40,710 nt of DNA, taken from Geminicoccaceae bacterium (GTDB lineage: Bacteria; Pseudomonadota; Alphaproteobacteria; Geminicoccales; Geminicoccaceae). The position numbers and the translations under genes were made by a program. Shown here one piece after another: positions 24,813 through 33,611 of the stretch. The notes beneath the pieces are model-generated. The model saw nothing but the letters and a program-made list of their open reading frames with translations, did no database searches and was not told the DNA's origin. The stretch spans positions 1 through 40,710 of the forward strand of contig JANWZN010000009.1 in assembly GCA_025054575.1 (NCBI GenBank), read 5' to 3'. Positions within the stretch are counted from its first letter, which is position 1. Each line of letters opens with the position of its first letter.

Positions 24813-25397
24813 TCACAGCTGCGCGAGCTCGGCGCGCACGCGTTCGAGAAAGGCCGCGCGACGCGCCGCGTCGGCGGTGTTCATGTGGTAGAGTGCCAAA
24901 TAACGCACCCGCGCATCGCGGGCCACGAACCAACGCAGATACCGGGTGACGACCTTGCGCGGCGGATCGCCCATCCAGAGCGCCGTCCAGCGGTCGCGGC
25001 CATAGGTCGTGATCCCGACCAACGCTCGAATGTGGCCGAGCAGAGGCCGCACGCGCGCGGGATCGGAGAGATCGAACGCCACCCCCGGCATGAGCACCCG
25101 ATCGAAGAAGCCTTTGAGCATCGCCGGCAGGCCGAAGCACCAGGTCGGGAACTGCACGACCAGGGCCTCGGCCCGCTGCAGCCGCGCGATGTAGGGCTCG
25201 AGCCCGGCGCGGTTGCGGCTCGTGTCGTGATAGTGTCGGCGCGCCTCGGCCGAGAGCACCGGATCGAAACCCTCGGCGTAGAGATCCAACAGATCGACCT
25301 CGTGCCCCGCGCGCGCGAGCCCGTTGGTCGCCGCAGCCCGGATCGCCGCATGGAAGCTTTCGGGCAGTGGGTGGCAGTAGAGGTGGAGGACGCGCAA
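24813..25397 (-). CDS. NAD(P)H quinone oxidoreductase, flavodoxin-fold
   Basis: Soluble FMN/FAD oxidoreductase of 194 residues in the NQO1/MdaB/KefF group. It begins with the flavin-phosphate motif LHLYCHPLPESFHAA and continues with VVQFPTWCFGLPAMLKGFFDRVLMPG-type flavin and nicotinamide contacts, then GITTYGRDRW. The expected role is two-electron reduction of quinones. The start is TTG at 25397, chosen because homology starts there. It lies 6 bases after the RidA-family gene, so the two are probably co-translated from the phosphoesterase-RidA-oxidoreductase unit. Confidence 0.9.
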   Translation of the reverse strand: MRVLHLYCHPLPESFHAAIRAAATNGLARAGHEVDLLDLYAEGFDPVLSAEARRHYHDTSRNRAGLEPYIARLQRAEALVVQFPTWCFGLPAMLKGFFDRVLMPGVAFDLSDPARVRPLLGHIRALVGITTYGRDRWTALWMGDPPRKVVTRYLRWFVARDARVRYLALYHMNTADAARRAAFLERVRAELAQL

Positions 25398-25403
25398 GGC
25401 GGC

Positions 25404-25787
25404 TCAGGCCGCAGCCAGGATCTCGACCTCGATCCGCGCCTCGGGACGGACGAGCTCCTTGACGACGACGAGCGTCGAGGCCGGCGGCGGGTCCTCGACC
25501 CAGGCGTCGCGCACCTTCATGAACGCTGCCCGATCGGCGACATCGACCAGATAGGTGTTGAGGCGGAGCACGTGACGGCGGCCCATGCCCGCCTCGATCA
25601 GGCAACGGTCGAGCGCGGCGAAGATCAACCGGGCCTGTGCCTCGCAGCCCTCGGGCATCGAGCCGTCGGGCGCGATCCCGAGCTGACCAGAGACCGCGAG
25701 GAGCTTGTCGAAGCCGCGCACCAAGACGGCGTGGCTGTACTTGGCGACCGGTGCGGCGATGCCAGAGGGATTCCAATGACGACGCAC
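25404..25787 (-). CDS. RidA/YjgF family protein
   Basis: Single-domain protein of 127 residues in the Rid (YjgF/YER057c/UK114) family, whose best-known member RidA hydrolyses reactive enamine/imine intermediates. Recognised by KYSHAVLVRG, LLAVSGQLGIAPDG, VLRLNTYLVD and the C-terminal EARIEVEILA with an Arg at the position of the catalytic Arg of RidA. Rid subgroups differ in function, and this one sits with a quinone reductase, not with threonine or isoleucine genes. The GTG start at 25787 has a strong AGGAGG site. Confidence 0.9.
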   Translation of the reverse strand: MRRHWNPSGIAAPVAKYSHAVLVRGFDKLLAVSGQLGIAPDGSMPEGCEAQARLIFAALDRCLIEAGMGRRHVLRLNTYLVDVADRAAFMKVRDAWVEDPPPASTLVVVKELVRPEARIEVEILAAA

Positions 25788-25813
25788 GCGGCTTCCTCCT
25801 GTTTCTTCGGCCG

Positions 25814-26695
25814 TCAGACGGTGACCGGCGTTTCCCTGCGGACGCTGGGCGGGGAGGCGTGATCGGCGGCTGCGCGGATCGTGGCGATCACGTATTCCGG
25901 CGGCACGCCGAAGCGGACCGGCAAGAAGCTCGTGCCGATGCCCGAGGTCACCAGGAGGTGGCGCCGGCCGACCCGGTGCAGGCCACGGGCGAAGCGACGC
26001 GGCAGCGCACTCTCGGTGAACACGGGCCCGATCCGCGGCAGGACGATCTGGCCACCATGGGTGTGGCCCGCGACCGTCAAGAGCACGTGATCGGGCACGT
26101 AGGCAACCGCGTCCGGGACATGGGTCAAGAGGATGGTCGGTCGGTGCGGCTCCAGCCGGGCGAGAACCGCGGGCAGATCGGCGCGTCTGCTGGCGGGACA
26201 GCCGAGCCCCGCCAGCTGCACCGGACCACCGGCGAGCCGCAGCTCGAGGACCTCGTTCTCGAGCACCGCGATGCCGACCGCCTCGAGGGCGAGACGGACC
26301 GTCCGGCCGCGCCCGCGATGCCAGTCGTGATTGCCGAGCACGGCGACGGTCGGTGCCGCCTCGGCGAGCGGAGCAAGGGCCCGAGCGATCGCCTCGACCG
26401 GGAGCGGCCGCACGAAGGCGGTACGGTTGGCGAGGAAGTCGCCGGGCAGGAGCACGAGCTCCGGGTCTTCGGCCAGCACGCGCTCGACGATCCGAGCGAG
26501 CCTGGCCTCGGAGACGTGCGGCAGGGCCGCATGCAGATCGCCCAGGACCGCGAGCCGCAGCGCCGGCCTCGCGCCCGACCACGCATGCGAGCGAATCTCG
26601 TACCGGACCGCCACCAAGCGTCTGGGCTCGATCACCGCCGCCCATGCGCCAGCGGCAAGCGCGCCGGCAGCGCCCAAAAAGAGAGAATCGATCAT
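25814..26695 (-). CDS. Membrane-anchored metallophosphoesterase (YkuE/YaeI-like)
   Basis: Calcineurin-like phosphoesterase of 293 residues. The N-terminus MIDSLFLGAAGALAAGAWAA is a probable membrane anchor, followed by a catalytic domain with LGDLHA, LPGDFLANRTAF, LGNHDW, LLTHVPD and AGHTHGGQI, the full metal-ligand set. Homologues such as YkuE and YaeI act on lipid-linked or UDP-sugar substrates near the membrane, so a lipid-phosphate substrate is possible. The frame is open well beyond the ATG at 26695, but the anchor begins there. It is the first gene of the unit with RidA and the quinone reductase. Confidence 0.87.
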   Translation of the reverse strand: MIDSLFLGAAGALAAGAWAAVIEPRRLVAVRYEIRSHAWSGARPALRLAVLGDLHAALPHVSEARLARIVERVLAEDPELVLLPGDFLANRTAFVRPLPVEAIARALAPLAEAAPTVAVLGNHDWHRGRGRTVRLALEAVGIAVLENEVLELRLAGGPVQLAGLGCPASRRADLPAVLARLEPHRPTILLTHVPDAVAYVPDHVLLTVAGHTHGGQIVLPRIGPVFTESALPRRFARGLHRVGRRHLLVTSGIGTSFLPVRFGVPPEYVIATIRAAADHASPPSVRRETPVTV

Positions 26696-26890
26696 CCCGC
26701 CACGCCCGTCCGCCGGTCCTGCGCATAGCATCGCCTTCGACCACCGGCCAGAACGACGCGGGCCGTCCTTTCTAGCCTTGTGGCCGTGCTGCAACGAGCG
26801 AGTGCCAATCGCAGCCTCGCACCCGACGCTGTCACGAAGCGCAGCAGGGCCAAGCCGTAGACGGCCACATCGACGCTGCGGGAGAGTGCG

Positions 26891-27964
26891 ATGAGGACGG
26901 AACGGACGTCGGGCGCGAGCAAACGGTTGCTCGGCGGCACTGCGCTCGCCTCGGGGTTGCTGCTCGCATCGGGCGGGCCCGTCCTCGCCCAGTTGGGCCC
27001 CGCGGTCGGCCCGGGCGGCAAGCTCGATATCACCGTGGGCGGGTTCGCAAAGTTCTACTGGGTCGTGGGCGATGTCGCCAACCGCTTCGGCGGGCGTCAA
27101 TCGAGCTCGGACTTCCGCAACGACACCGAGGTCCACGTCAAGATCCAGGGCAAGGATGCCGCAACCGGCATCGTCTACGGCGCGGTCGTCGAGTTCGAGG
27201 CCGACACCAACCGTACCCTCAACACCGACGAAACCTATGTCTTCCTGCGCGGTGCCTTCGGTGATGTTCAGTTCGGCGACGATGACGGCATCGCCAAGGA
27301 CTTCGCGATCGGCGCCCACAAGGTGGCGGTCGCTACCGGCGGTCTCGACGGCGAGGCCGGCATCGACAATGCCGACACGATCTACCTCAGAGCACCCAAC
27401 AACGACGCCACCAAGATCAAGTACAAGTCCCCGACGCTCGCGGGTTTCCAGTTGGGCGCGAGCTACACGCCGAGCCCGGCGAGCGAGGGCGACAATCTCG
27501 CGGTGACGAACGCCGATGGCCTCGAGGACGTCATCGAGGGCGCTCTGCAATGGTCCGGCACCTTCGGCGAGATCGGGCTGCAGGCCAGCGTGGTCGGCGC
27601 CTACGCCCGGGAAGATTCGGGTAACGATACCTACAAAGGCTTTTACGTCGGAGGCAAGCTCAGCGCGTTCGGCTTTGCGATCGCCGGTGGTTGGGGCACC
27701 GAGGACAGCCCGCTGACCGGTGACCGCGATTTCGCCAATATCGGTGCCTCCGCATCCGTCGGGCCTGTCGGCATCTCGGTCAACTACGGCAATGCCTACG
27801 ACACCGACGGGGCCGAGCCGCGAGCCCTGATCCTGGGCGCCGATGTCGGCGTCTTCCCCGGCTTGGCGCTCGGGCTCGAAGTGTCGTTTTTCGACCAGAA
27901 GCGGCCCGGCGATCGCGACGACGACGGCGTGCTCGGGCTCACGAGCCTGCGGCTCGCGTTCTGA
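26891..27964 (+). CDS. General outer-membrane porin
   Basis: Porin of 357 residues. A signal peptide (LLGGTALASGLLLASGGPVLAQ) is followed by amphipathic beta strands alternating with polar turns (LDITVGGFAKFYWVVGD, TEVHVKIQGKD, VVEFEADTNRT). The external loop TDETYVFLRGAFGDVQFGDDDG is the constriction-loop style block seen in alphaproteobacterial porins of the Gram-negative porin family. The chain ends in LRLAF, with the terminal Phe required for barrel assembly. The ATG has GGGAGAG upstream. The 195-base gap before it should hold the promoter, but I cannot point to clear elements. Confidence 0.93.
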   Translation: MRTERTSGASKRLLGGTALASGLLLASGGPVLAQLGPAVGPGGKLDITVGGFAKFYWVVGDVANRFGGRQSSSDFRNDTEVHVKIQGKDAATGIVYGAVVEFEADTNRTLNTDETYVFLRGAFGDVQFGDDDGIAKDFAIGAHKVAVATGGLDGEAGIDNADTIYLRAPNNDATKIKYKSPTLAGFQLGASYTPSPASEGDNLAVTNADGLEDVIEGALQWSGTFGEIGLQASVVGAYAREDSGNDTYKGFYVGGKLSAFGFAIAGGWGTEDSPLTGDRDFANIGASASVGPVGISVNYGNAYDTDGAEPRALILGADVGVFPGLALGLEVSFFDQKRPGDRDDDGVLGLTSLRLAF

Positions 27965-27970
27965 GGTCGC

Positions 27971-28900
27971 TCAAGGGCCGGCTCGGCCCTCGCGAGCAGC
28001 GCCGCGCTCCTCGCGCAGGGCGCCGTTGAGCTGCGCCCCGAAGATGAAGATCGCCGCCGAGATGTAGAAGAAGAAGAGCGTGACAATGATCCCGGCCAAG
28101 CTGCCGTAGGTCACCGAATAGGAGGTCGGCAGCGAGGCAAGATAGGCAGAGTATAGATCGGCCGCGATCGCCCACAGCGCTACCGAGAGAAAGGTACCGG
28201 GCAATACCTCGACGAGCCGCAACGGCACGGTCGGTAGCGCCAAGTGGAGCGTGACGGTCAAGGCCAGGAGCATACCGAGGCCGAGTCCGTAGCGAACCAG
28301 GAACCAGAGATTGCGCTCGAACAGCGCGTGCTCGCCGAGCCACGCCGCGATCCGGGCGACCAGTGGAACCGCGACGAGCGCCAGCATCGCGATCAGGATG
28401 GCGAGCGCCACCATCACGACGAGAAACAGGCTCTGCAGGCGCGCGAGCAGAAAATTCGTGGGCTCGGGTGCACCATAGGCGCGATCGAGGACGTGGCGGA
28501 TCGCCTCCATCCCAGAGGACGCGAACCACAGGGAGACCAGGATGCCGAGGCCCAGCAGCCCGCGCGGCGCACCGCCGCGGATCTCGGCGATCACCGGCCG
28601 CAACACGGTCGCGACCTCGGCCGGCACGAGCTCGAGCCCGAGCTCGATCGAGGCCTGGGCCGCCTCGCTCTGGCCCAACATCCCGGCGATCGAAAGGAGC
28701 ACGATCAGGAAGGGAAACAGCGCGAAGAGCGCCGCGAAGGCGACGTAGCCGGCGACCACGAGGCCGTCCTCGAAAAAGAGGTGCCGCAGCGCCCGACCGA
28801 GCGCCCGCCACAACAGAAGGGCTCCGGCGAGCCCACGCGCCAACGGGGTCGCCGGCCTCGGCAGCGCCGTAGCCGGCTCGGGCTCACCCTCGGACGACAC
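27971..28900 (-). CDS. YihY/virulence factor BrkB family membrane protein
   Basis: Inner-membrane protein of about 309 residues with six long hydrophobic segments. Family landmarks are GYVAFAALFALFPFLIVLLS early in the chain, WFASSGMEAIRHVLDRAYG in the middle, and YGSLAGIIVTLFFFYISAAIFIFGAQLNG near the end. Physiological function of the family is not settled; older claims that it is RNase BN were withdrawn. The start is uncertain: I chose GTG at 28900, which overlaps the end of the transporter gene by 17 bases and gives a short cytoplasmic N-terminus. Confidence 0.9.
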   Translation of the reverse strand: MSSEGEPEPATALPRPATPLARGLAGALLLWRALGRALRHLFFEDGLVVAGYVAFAALFALFPFLIVLLSIAGMLGQSEAAQASIELGLELVPAEVATVLRPVIAEIRGGAPRGLLGLGILVSLWFASSGMEAIRHVLDRAYGAPEPTNFLLARLQSLFLVVMVALAILIAMLALVAVPLVARIAAWLGEHALFERNLWFLVRYGLGLGMLLALTVTLHLALPTVPLRLVEVLPGTFLSVALWAIAADLYSAYLASLPTSYSVTYGSLAGIIVTLFFFYISAAIFIFGAQLNGALREERGAAREGRAGP

Positions 28901-29654
28901 GAACCGCGGCGGACCCGGTCGCGGTTTCCCGCAGCTCGCCGCGCGCCTGCAAAAGGATGCGGGTCGAGCTGTGCAGGAACAGGGCCGCCATCGCCCCGGC
29001 CACGACGAGATCGGGCCAAGCACTGGCGGTCAGGGCGACCGCACCCGCGGCGGCGATCACCGCGAGGTTGCCGATCGCGTCGTTGCGCGAACAGAGCCAG
29101 ACCGAGCGGACATTGGCGTCGCCGTCGCGCCAGCGCATCAACAACAGGACGGAGCCGAGATTGGCGGCGAGCGCCAGGAACCCGACCCCGCCCATGAGCT
29201 CGGCCCGGGGCGTGCCGAGCACGAACACGCTCCAGAGCGTCGAGCCCAGCACCCAGAGCCCCATGAGCGACAGGCTCGCCCCCTTGACGAGCGCGGCCGT
29301 GGCGCGCGTGCGCGCCGAGCGGCCGACCGCCCAGAGCGTGAGGCCGTAGGTGAGGCTGTCGCCCAGGAAATCGAGCGCGTCGGCCTGCAGCGCACGCGAG
29401 CCGGCGAGATGACCGGCCAGCGTCTCGACCAGGAACATCGTGGCGTTGATCGCGACCACGGCGAAGAGCGCCGCGCGATAGCGCCGATCCTCGCCCGTGA
29501 AGGTCGCAGCCACCCGCTCGCAGCCGCAGCCCGCCGGCTCGGCGCGGGCGGCGCTGCAGGTGCCGGTCCCGGGGGCCTCGCCCGCGCACTGGTCAGCCCC
29601 GGGGACGCTGGCTAAGGTCCGCGCCGCCGCGCGAACGGAGGGAGAAAGGGCCAT
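28884..29654 (-). CDS. Cation diffusion facilitator-like transporter
   Basis: Membrane protein of about 256 residues related to cation diffusion facilitators. An N-terminal Cys-rich segment (CAGE, TCSA, AGCGCER) is followed by about six membrane helices. The metal-site helices read LQADALDFLGDSLTYG and SRNDAIGNLAVI, in which Asp replaces the His of the usual HxxxD pairs. There is no C-terminal cytoplasmic domain, so it is a short form. The start is doubtful: ATG at 29654 keeps the Cys-rich part and has an AGGGTGA site, but it overlaps the divergent ilvD start. GTG at 29513 would drop the Cys residues. Confidence 0.82.
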   Translation of the reverse strand: MALSPSVRAAARTLASVPGADQCAGEAPGTGTCSAARAEPAGCGCERVAATFTGEDRRYRAALFAVVAINATMFLVETLAGHLAGSRALQADALDFLGDSLTYGLTLWAVGRSARTRATAALVKGASLSLMGLWVLGSTLWSVFVLGTPRAELMGGVGFLALAANLGSVLLLMRWRDGDANVRSVWLCSRNDAIGNLAVIAAAGAVALTASAWPDLVVAGAMAALFLHSSTRILLQARGELRETATGSAAVRVVRG

Positions 29655-31377
29655 GGCGATCACCCTGTTCGACAAGTCGAAGCTGCCGAGCCGGCACAGC
29701 ACGGTCGGGCCCGAGCGCGCGCCGCACCGTTCCTACTACTACGCCATGGGCCTCGGGAAGGAGGACATCGCCCGCCCCTTCGTCGGTGTGGTGACGACCT
29801 GGAACGAGGCGGCGCCCTGCAACATCGCGCTGCACCGCCAGGCCCAGGCGGCCAAGATCGGTGTGAGCCGGGCGGGCGGCACGCCGCGCGAGTTCACCAC
29901 GATCACCGTGACCGACGGCATCGCCATGGGTCACCAGGGCATGAAGAGCTCCTTGGTGTCGCGCGAGGTGATCGCCGATTCGATCGAACTCACCGTGCGC
30001 GGGCACGGTTACGACGCGCTCGTGGGCTTCGCTGGCTGCGACAAGAGCCTGCCCGGCGTGATGATGGCGATGGTCCGCCTCAACGTGCCCTCCGTTTTCA
30101 TGTACGGCGGCTCGATCCTGCCCGGGAAGTACAAGGGCCGCGACGTCACCGTGGTCGACGTGTTCGAGGCGGTGGGCAAGCACGCGGTCGGGGCGATGAG
30201 CGAGGAGGAGCTCGAGGAGCTCGAGCGGGTCGCCTGCCCTTCCGCCGGCTCCTGCGGCGGCCAGTTCACCGCCAACACCATGGCCTGTGTCTCCGAGGCG
30301 ATCGGCTTGGCCCTGCCCTATTCGGCCGGCATCCCGGCGCCGCTCGAGGCGCGCGACCGCTACGCCGAACTCTCAGGCGAGGCGGTGATGCGCTGCCTCG
30401 AGCTCGGCATCCGGCCGCGCGACATCGTGACGAGAAAGAGCCTCGAGAACGCCGCCCGCATCGTCGCCTGCTCGGGCGGCTCGACCAACGCGGCGCTCCA
30501 CCTGCCGGCGATCGCGCACGAGGCCGGGATCGACTTCGACCTCCACGCGGTGGCCGAGATCTTCCGCTCCACCCCCTATATCGGCGACCTCAAGCCGGGC
30601 GGTCGCTACGTCATGGCCGATCTCGCCCAGGCCGGCGGCGTGCCGCTTCTCATGAAGGCGCTGCTCGACGGCGGTTACTTGCACGGCGACTGCATCACGG
30701 TGACCGGCAAGACCATCGCCGAGAACCTGGCCGATGTCCGCTGGAACCCGGACCAGGACGTGGTACGGCCGATCAGCGACCCGATCACCCCCTATGGCGG
30801 GGTGGTGGGCCTCAAGGGCTCGCTCGCGCCGGAGGGGGCGATCGTCAAGATCGCCGGCCTCAAGAACCTGAAGTTTCGTGGGCCCGCCCGCGTCTTCGAC
30901 TGCGAGGAGGACTGCATGAAGGCGGTCCAGAGCCGCGCCTACCGGGAGGGCGAGGTCCTCGTCATCCGCTACGAGGGCCCCAAGGGCGGCCCCGGCATGC
31001 GGGAGATGCTCTCGGTCACCTCGGCGCTTTACGGCCAGGGCATGGGGGAGAAGGTGGCGCTCGTCACCGACGGCCGCTTCTCGGGCGGCACGCGCGGCTT
31101 CTGCATCGGCCATGTCGGGCCCGAGGCAGCGGTCGGCGGCCCGATCGGGCTTCTTAAAGACGGCGACGTGATCGTGATCGACGCCGAGAAGGGTACGCTC
31201 GACGTCGAGCTCTCCGAGGAGGAACTCGCCCGCCGACGCGCCGCCTGGAAAGCGCCCTCGACCATCTACACGAGTGGTGCGCTCTACAAATACGCTCAGC
31301 TCGTCGGCCCCGCGGTCAAGGGGGCGGTGACTCATCCGGGGGCGGCAGCGGAGGTCGTCTGCTACGCCGATCTCTGA
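29653..31377 (+). CDS. ilvD: Dihydroxy-acid dehydratase
   Basis: Iron-sulfur dehydratase of branched-chain amino-acid synthesis, 574 residues, converting 2,3-dihydroxy-isovalerate or -methylvalerate to the 2-oxo acid. Cluster-ligand Cys residues are visible in WNEAAPCNIAL, GFAGCDKSLPG and PSAGSCGGQFTANTM. The substrate site includes GGSTNAALHLPAIAHEAG and DGRFSGGTRG. The ATG at 29653 has a strong GGAGGGAGAAAGG site. Its first base falls inside the reverse-strand ATG of the divergent transporter gene. No leader peptide or attenuator is seen, because the upstream bases are coding on the other strand. Confidence 0.98.
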   Translation: MAITLFDKSKLPSRHSTVGPERAPHRSYYYAMGLGKEDIARPFVGVVTTWNEAAPCNIALHRQAQAAKIGVSRAGGTPREFTTITVTDGIAMGHQGMKSSLVSREVIADSIELTVRGHGYDALVGFAGCDKSLPGVMMAMVRLNVPSVFMYGGSILPGKYKGRDVTVVDVFEAVGKHAVGAMSEEELEELERVACPSAGSCGGQFTANTMACVSEAIGLALPYSAGIPAPLEARDRYAELSGEAVMRCLELGIRPRDIVTRKSLENAARIVACSGGSTNAALHLPAIAHEAGIDFDLHAVAEIFRSTPYIGDLKPGGRYVMADLAQAGGVPLLMKALLDGGYLHGDCITVTGKTIAENLADVRWNPDQDVVRPISDPITPYGGVVGLKGSLAPEGAIVKIAGLKNLKFRGPARVFDCEEDCMKAVQSRAYREGEVLVIRYEGPKGGPGMREMLSVTSALYGQGMGEKVALVTDGRFSGGTRGFCIGHVGPEAAVGGPIGLLKDGDVIVIDAEKGTLDVELSEEELARRRAAWKAPSTIYTSGALYKYAQLVGPAVKGAVTHPGAAAEVVCYADL

Positions 31378-31398
31378 TTCCCGAGCCTTGGCAGCATC

Positions 31399-32415
31399 TC
31401 AGGGCGCTCGGAGCGTCTCGAACCGTCGGGCGAGCCGCTCCGCGAGCCCTTCTTCTTCTCCGGTGAGCGCGAGCGGCTCGAGCTCCGGCAACTGGTGACG
31501 GAAGAACGTCCGCTGGCGCTTGGCATAGGCCCGCACCTGGCGGGCGATCTCGGCCTCGGCCGTGGCCCGCTCGAGCCGGCCCTCGAGCACCGCGAGGAGC
31601 TCGCGGCAGCCATGAACTTTGAGGATCGGCCAGCCCTCGGGCCGGCCGGCCCGCGCCGCTTCGGCGAGGCCCGGCTGGCGCTCGGCGAGGGCGGCGACCT
31701 CGTCGAGGGCGCCGCCGGCGAGCTGGTGCTCGAGCCGGGCCACGATCCTCGGGCTGGTGATCGCAGCCGGTGGCAGGAGCGCCACCCCGAGCAGGGTGCG
31801 CGCGCGCACCGGAGGGTGCCGCGGCTCGGATTGCCAGAGGGCGAGCGGCCGGCCGGTCGCCTCCAAGACCTCGAGGGCGCGCAGCACGCGTTGTCGATCG
31901 GAGGGCCGCAGACGCGCGGCGGTCAGCGGATCGAGCCGGGCGAGCCGGGCGTGCAACGCGGGCGCCGGCAGATCACGGGTCTCGTCGAGGAGCCGGGCCC
32001 GCAGCGCCGCCGGGACCTCGGGGATCGGCGAGAGCCCGCGCACGAGCGCGTGAAGATAGAGGCCGGTCCCGCCGACCAGAATCGCCGCCCTGCCCGCCGC
32101 GGCGAGCTCGACGAGGACCGGCAGGACGAGCCCGAGCCAGCGTCCGGCCGAGGGCTGCTCGCGCGGCCCCAGGACACCGTAGAGCCGATGCGGCACGCGG
32201 GTTTCCTCCGCGGGCGTCGGGCGGGCCGTGAGAATCGCCAGATCGGCGAAGAGCTGCTGGCTGTCGGCGTTGACGATCACCGCCTCGAGCCGATCGGCTA
32301 GAGCCAAAGCGAGCGCCGACTTGCCACTCGCGGTGGTGCCGCCGAGCACGAAGAGCGGCCCGACCTCGACCGGACCTGCCGTCGCCTCTCGCGCAAGAGT
32401 TGTGGGAAAGCTCAC
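31399..32415 (-). CDS. miaA: tRNA dimethylallyltransferase
   Basis: Adds a dimethylallyl group to A37 of tRNAs that read codons starting with U; about 338 residues. The P-loop is GGTTASGKSALALALA, followed by VNADSQQLFADLAILTARPT (the usual form is DSxQxYRxMxIGTAKP). Then PHRLYGVLGP, ILVGGTGLYLHAL and RQRVLRALEVLEATGRP follow, and YAKRQRTFFRHQLPE (RNA contact) near the C-terminus. The start is GTG at 32415 by homology, leaving about 23 residues before the P-loop region; an upstream ATG at 32544 is possible but unlikely. It is transcribed divergently from the amino-acid dehydrogenase gene, with 58 bases between. Confidence 0.93.
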   Translation of the reverse strand: MSFPTTLAREATAGPVEVGPLFVLGGTTASGKSALALALADRLEAVIVNADSQQLFADLAILTARPTPAEETRVPHRLYGVLGPREQPSAGRWLGLVLPVLVELAAAGRAAILVGGTGLYLHALVRGLSPIPEVPAALRARLLDETRDLPAPALHARLARLDPLTAARLRPSDRQRVLRALEVLEATGRPLALWQSEPRHPPVRARTLLGVALLPPAAITSPRIVARLEHQLAGGALDEVAALAERQPGLAEAARAGRPEGWPILKVHGCRELLAVLEGRLERATAEAEIARQVRAYAKRQRTFFRHQLPELEPLALTGEEEGLAERLARRFETLRAP

Positions 32416-32473
32416 AGCCGATTCCCGCACCACCCGTCTATCGTCCGCTGGGGGGTGGAATCGGGGGAACGCC

Positions 32474-33589
32474 ATGCGCGCGAAGGGGGACGGCCGAGGA
32501 GACCTGGCGACGGGCGGCGCGCTGCACCCGGTTGTCGACCCGAGTGGACAAACCCTCGCGGTCATCGCCCTCGATGCACCCGAGCTCGGGCCCGCCGTGG
32601 GCGGCTGCCGCATGCGGCCCTATCCCGACCTCGACGCGGCGATCGCGGAAGCCCGCGCGCTCGCACGCGCCATGACGACCAAGGTCCTGCTCGCGGGCCT
32701 GCCCTATTCCGGCGGCAAAACGGTGGTGATCGGCGATCCAGCTCGCGACAAGTCGCCCGCTCTTTGGCGTGCCCTCGGCGTCGCGATCGAGCAGCTCGCG
32801 GGTCGCTACTGGACGGGCGAGGACAGCGGCACCACGCCCACCGACATGGATCGGCTCGCCCGCTTCTCTCGTTACGTGCTCGGGCGCAGCGCGGGTGCGG
32901 GCGATCTCGGGCCGATGACCGCCGAGGGCGTCCTGCTCGCGATGCGGGTGGCAGCACGTTACCGCTTCGGCGCCGACGGGCTCGACGGGCTGACCGTCGC
33001 CATCCAAGGCCTGGGAGCGGTCGGCCGGCCCTTGGCCGAGCGGCTGACCGCGGCGGGTGCGCGCCTGCTCGTCGCCGACCTCGAGCCCGTGCGTGTCGCC
33101 CGGGTCGTGGAGCGGCTTGGCGCGCGCGCGGTCGATCCCGCTTCGATCCTCCAAGCGCGAGCCGATATCCTGGCACCCTGTGCGTTCGGGCCGGTTTTCG
33201 ATTTGGACTCGGTGCCGCAGCTGCGCTGCGCCGTCGTCCTGGGTGCCGCCAACAACCAGCTCGCCGGGCCCGAGGTCGCCGACGGGCTGCAGGCGCGCGG
33301 CATCCTCTACGTACCGGATTACGTGGTGAACGCGGGCGGCGTGATCGCCGCCACGGCCGAGCTCGACCCGGGCGGCTACGACGGCGATCGGGTGCGCGCA
33401 AGGCTTTCCATCATCGAGGCAAGGGTCGCCCGGATCCTGGCCGAGGCGGCGCTGCACGGCCGAACCCCGCTCGCCGTCGCCGACGAGCTCGCTCGCAGGC
33501 TGTGGGCGGCCCGCCGCGCCGCGACCGGGCGCCGCGCTTCGCCGGCTCGACCGTACCGGGCCGAGCGGGAGGCTGCTAAGCTCGCGTGA
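32474..33589 (+). CDS. Leucine dehydrogenase-like Glu/Leu/Phe/Val dehydrogenase
   Basis: NAD-dependent amino-acid dehydrogenase of 371 residues. Active-site blocks match leucine/phenylalanine/valine dehydrogenases: MTTKVLLAGLPYSGGKTVV with the catalytic Lys in GGKTV (K82), GEDSGTTPTDMD, the dinucleotide site GLGAVGRPLAE, ILAPCAFG, and GAANNQLAGPEVADGLQARG-type substrate residues. VNAGGVIAA is also typical. It most likely interconverts a branched-chain or aromatic amino acid and its 2-oxo acid; exact specificity is open. The ATG at 32474 has a GGGGGAA site. The serB gene follows after 22 bases, so a two-gene operon is likely. Confidence 0.9.
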   Translation: MRAKGDGRGDLATGGALHPVVDPSGQTLAVIALDAPELGPAVGGCRMRPYPDLDAAIAEARALARAMTTKVLLAGLPYSGGKTVVIGDPARDKSPALWRALGVAIEQLAGRYWTGEDSGTTPTDMDRLARFSRYVLGRSAGAGDLGPMTAEGVLLAMRVAARYRFGADGLDGLTVAIQGLGAVGRPLAERLTAAGARLLVADLEPVRVARVVERLGARAVDPASILQARADILAPCAFGPVFDLDSVPQLRCAVVLGAANNQLAGPEVADGLQARGILYVPDYVVNAGGVIAATAELDPGGYDGDRVRARLSIIEARVARILAEAALHGRTPLAVADELARRLWAARRAATGRRASPARPYRAEREAAKLA

Positions 33590-33611
33590 GCTCGGTTCGA
33601 AGCGGATCCCC

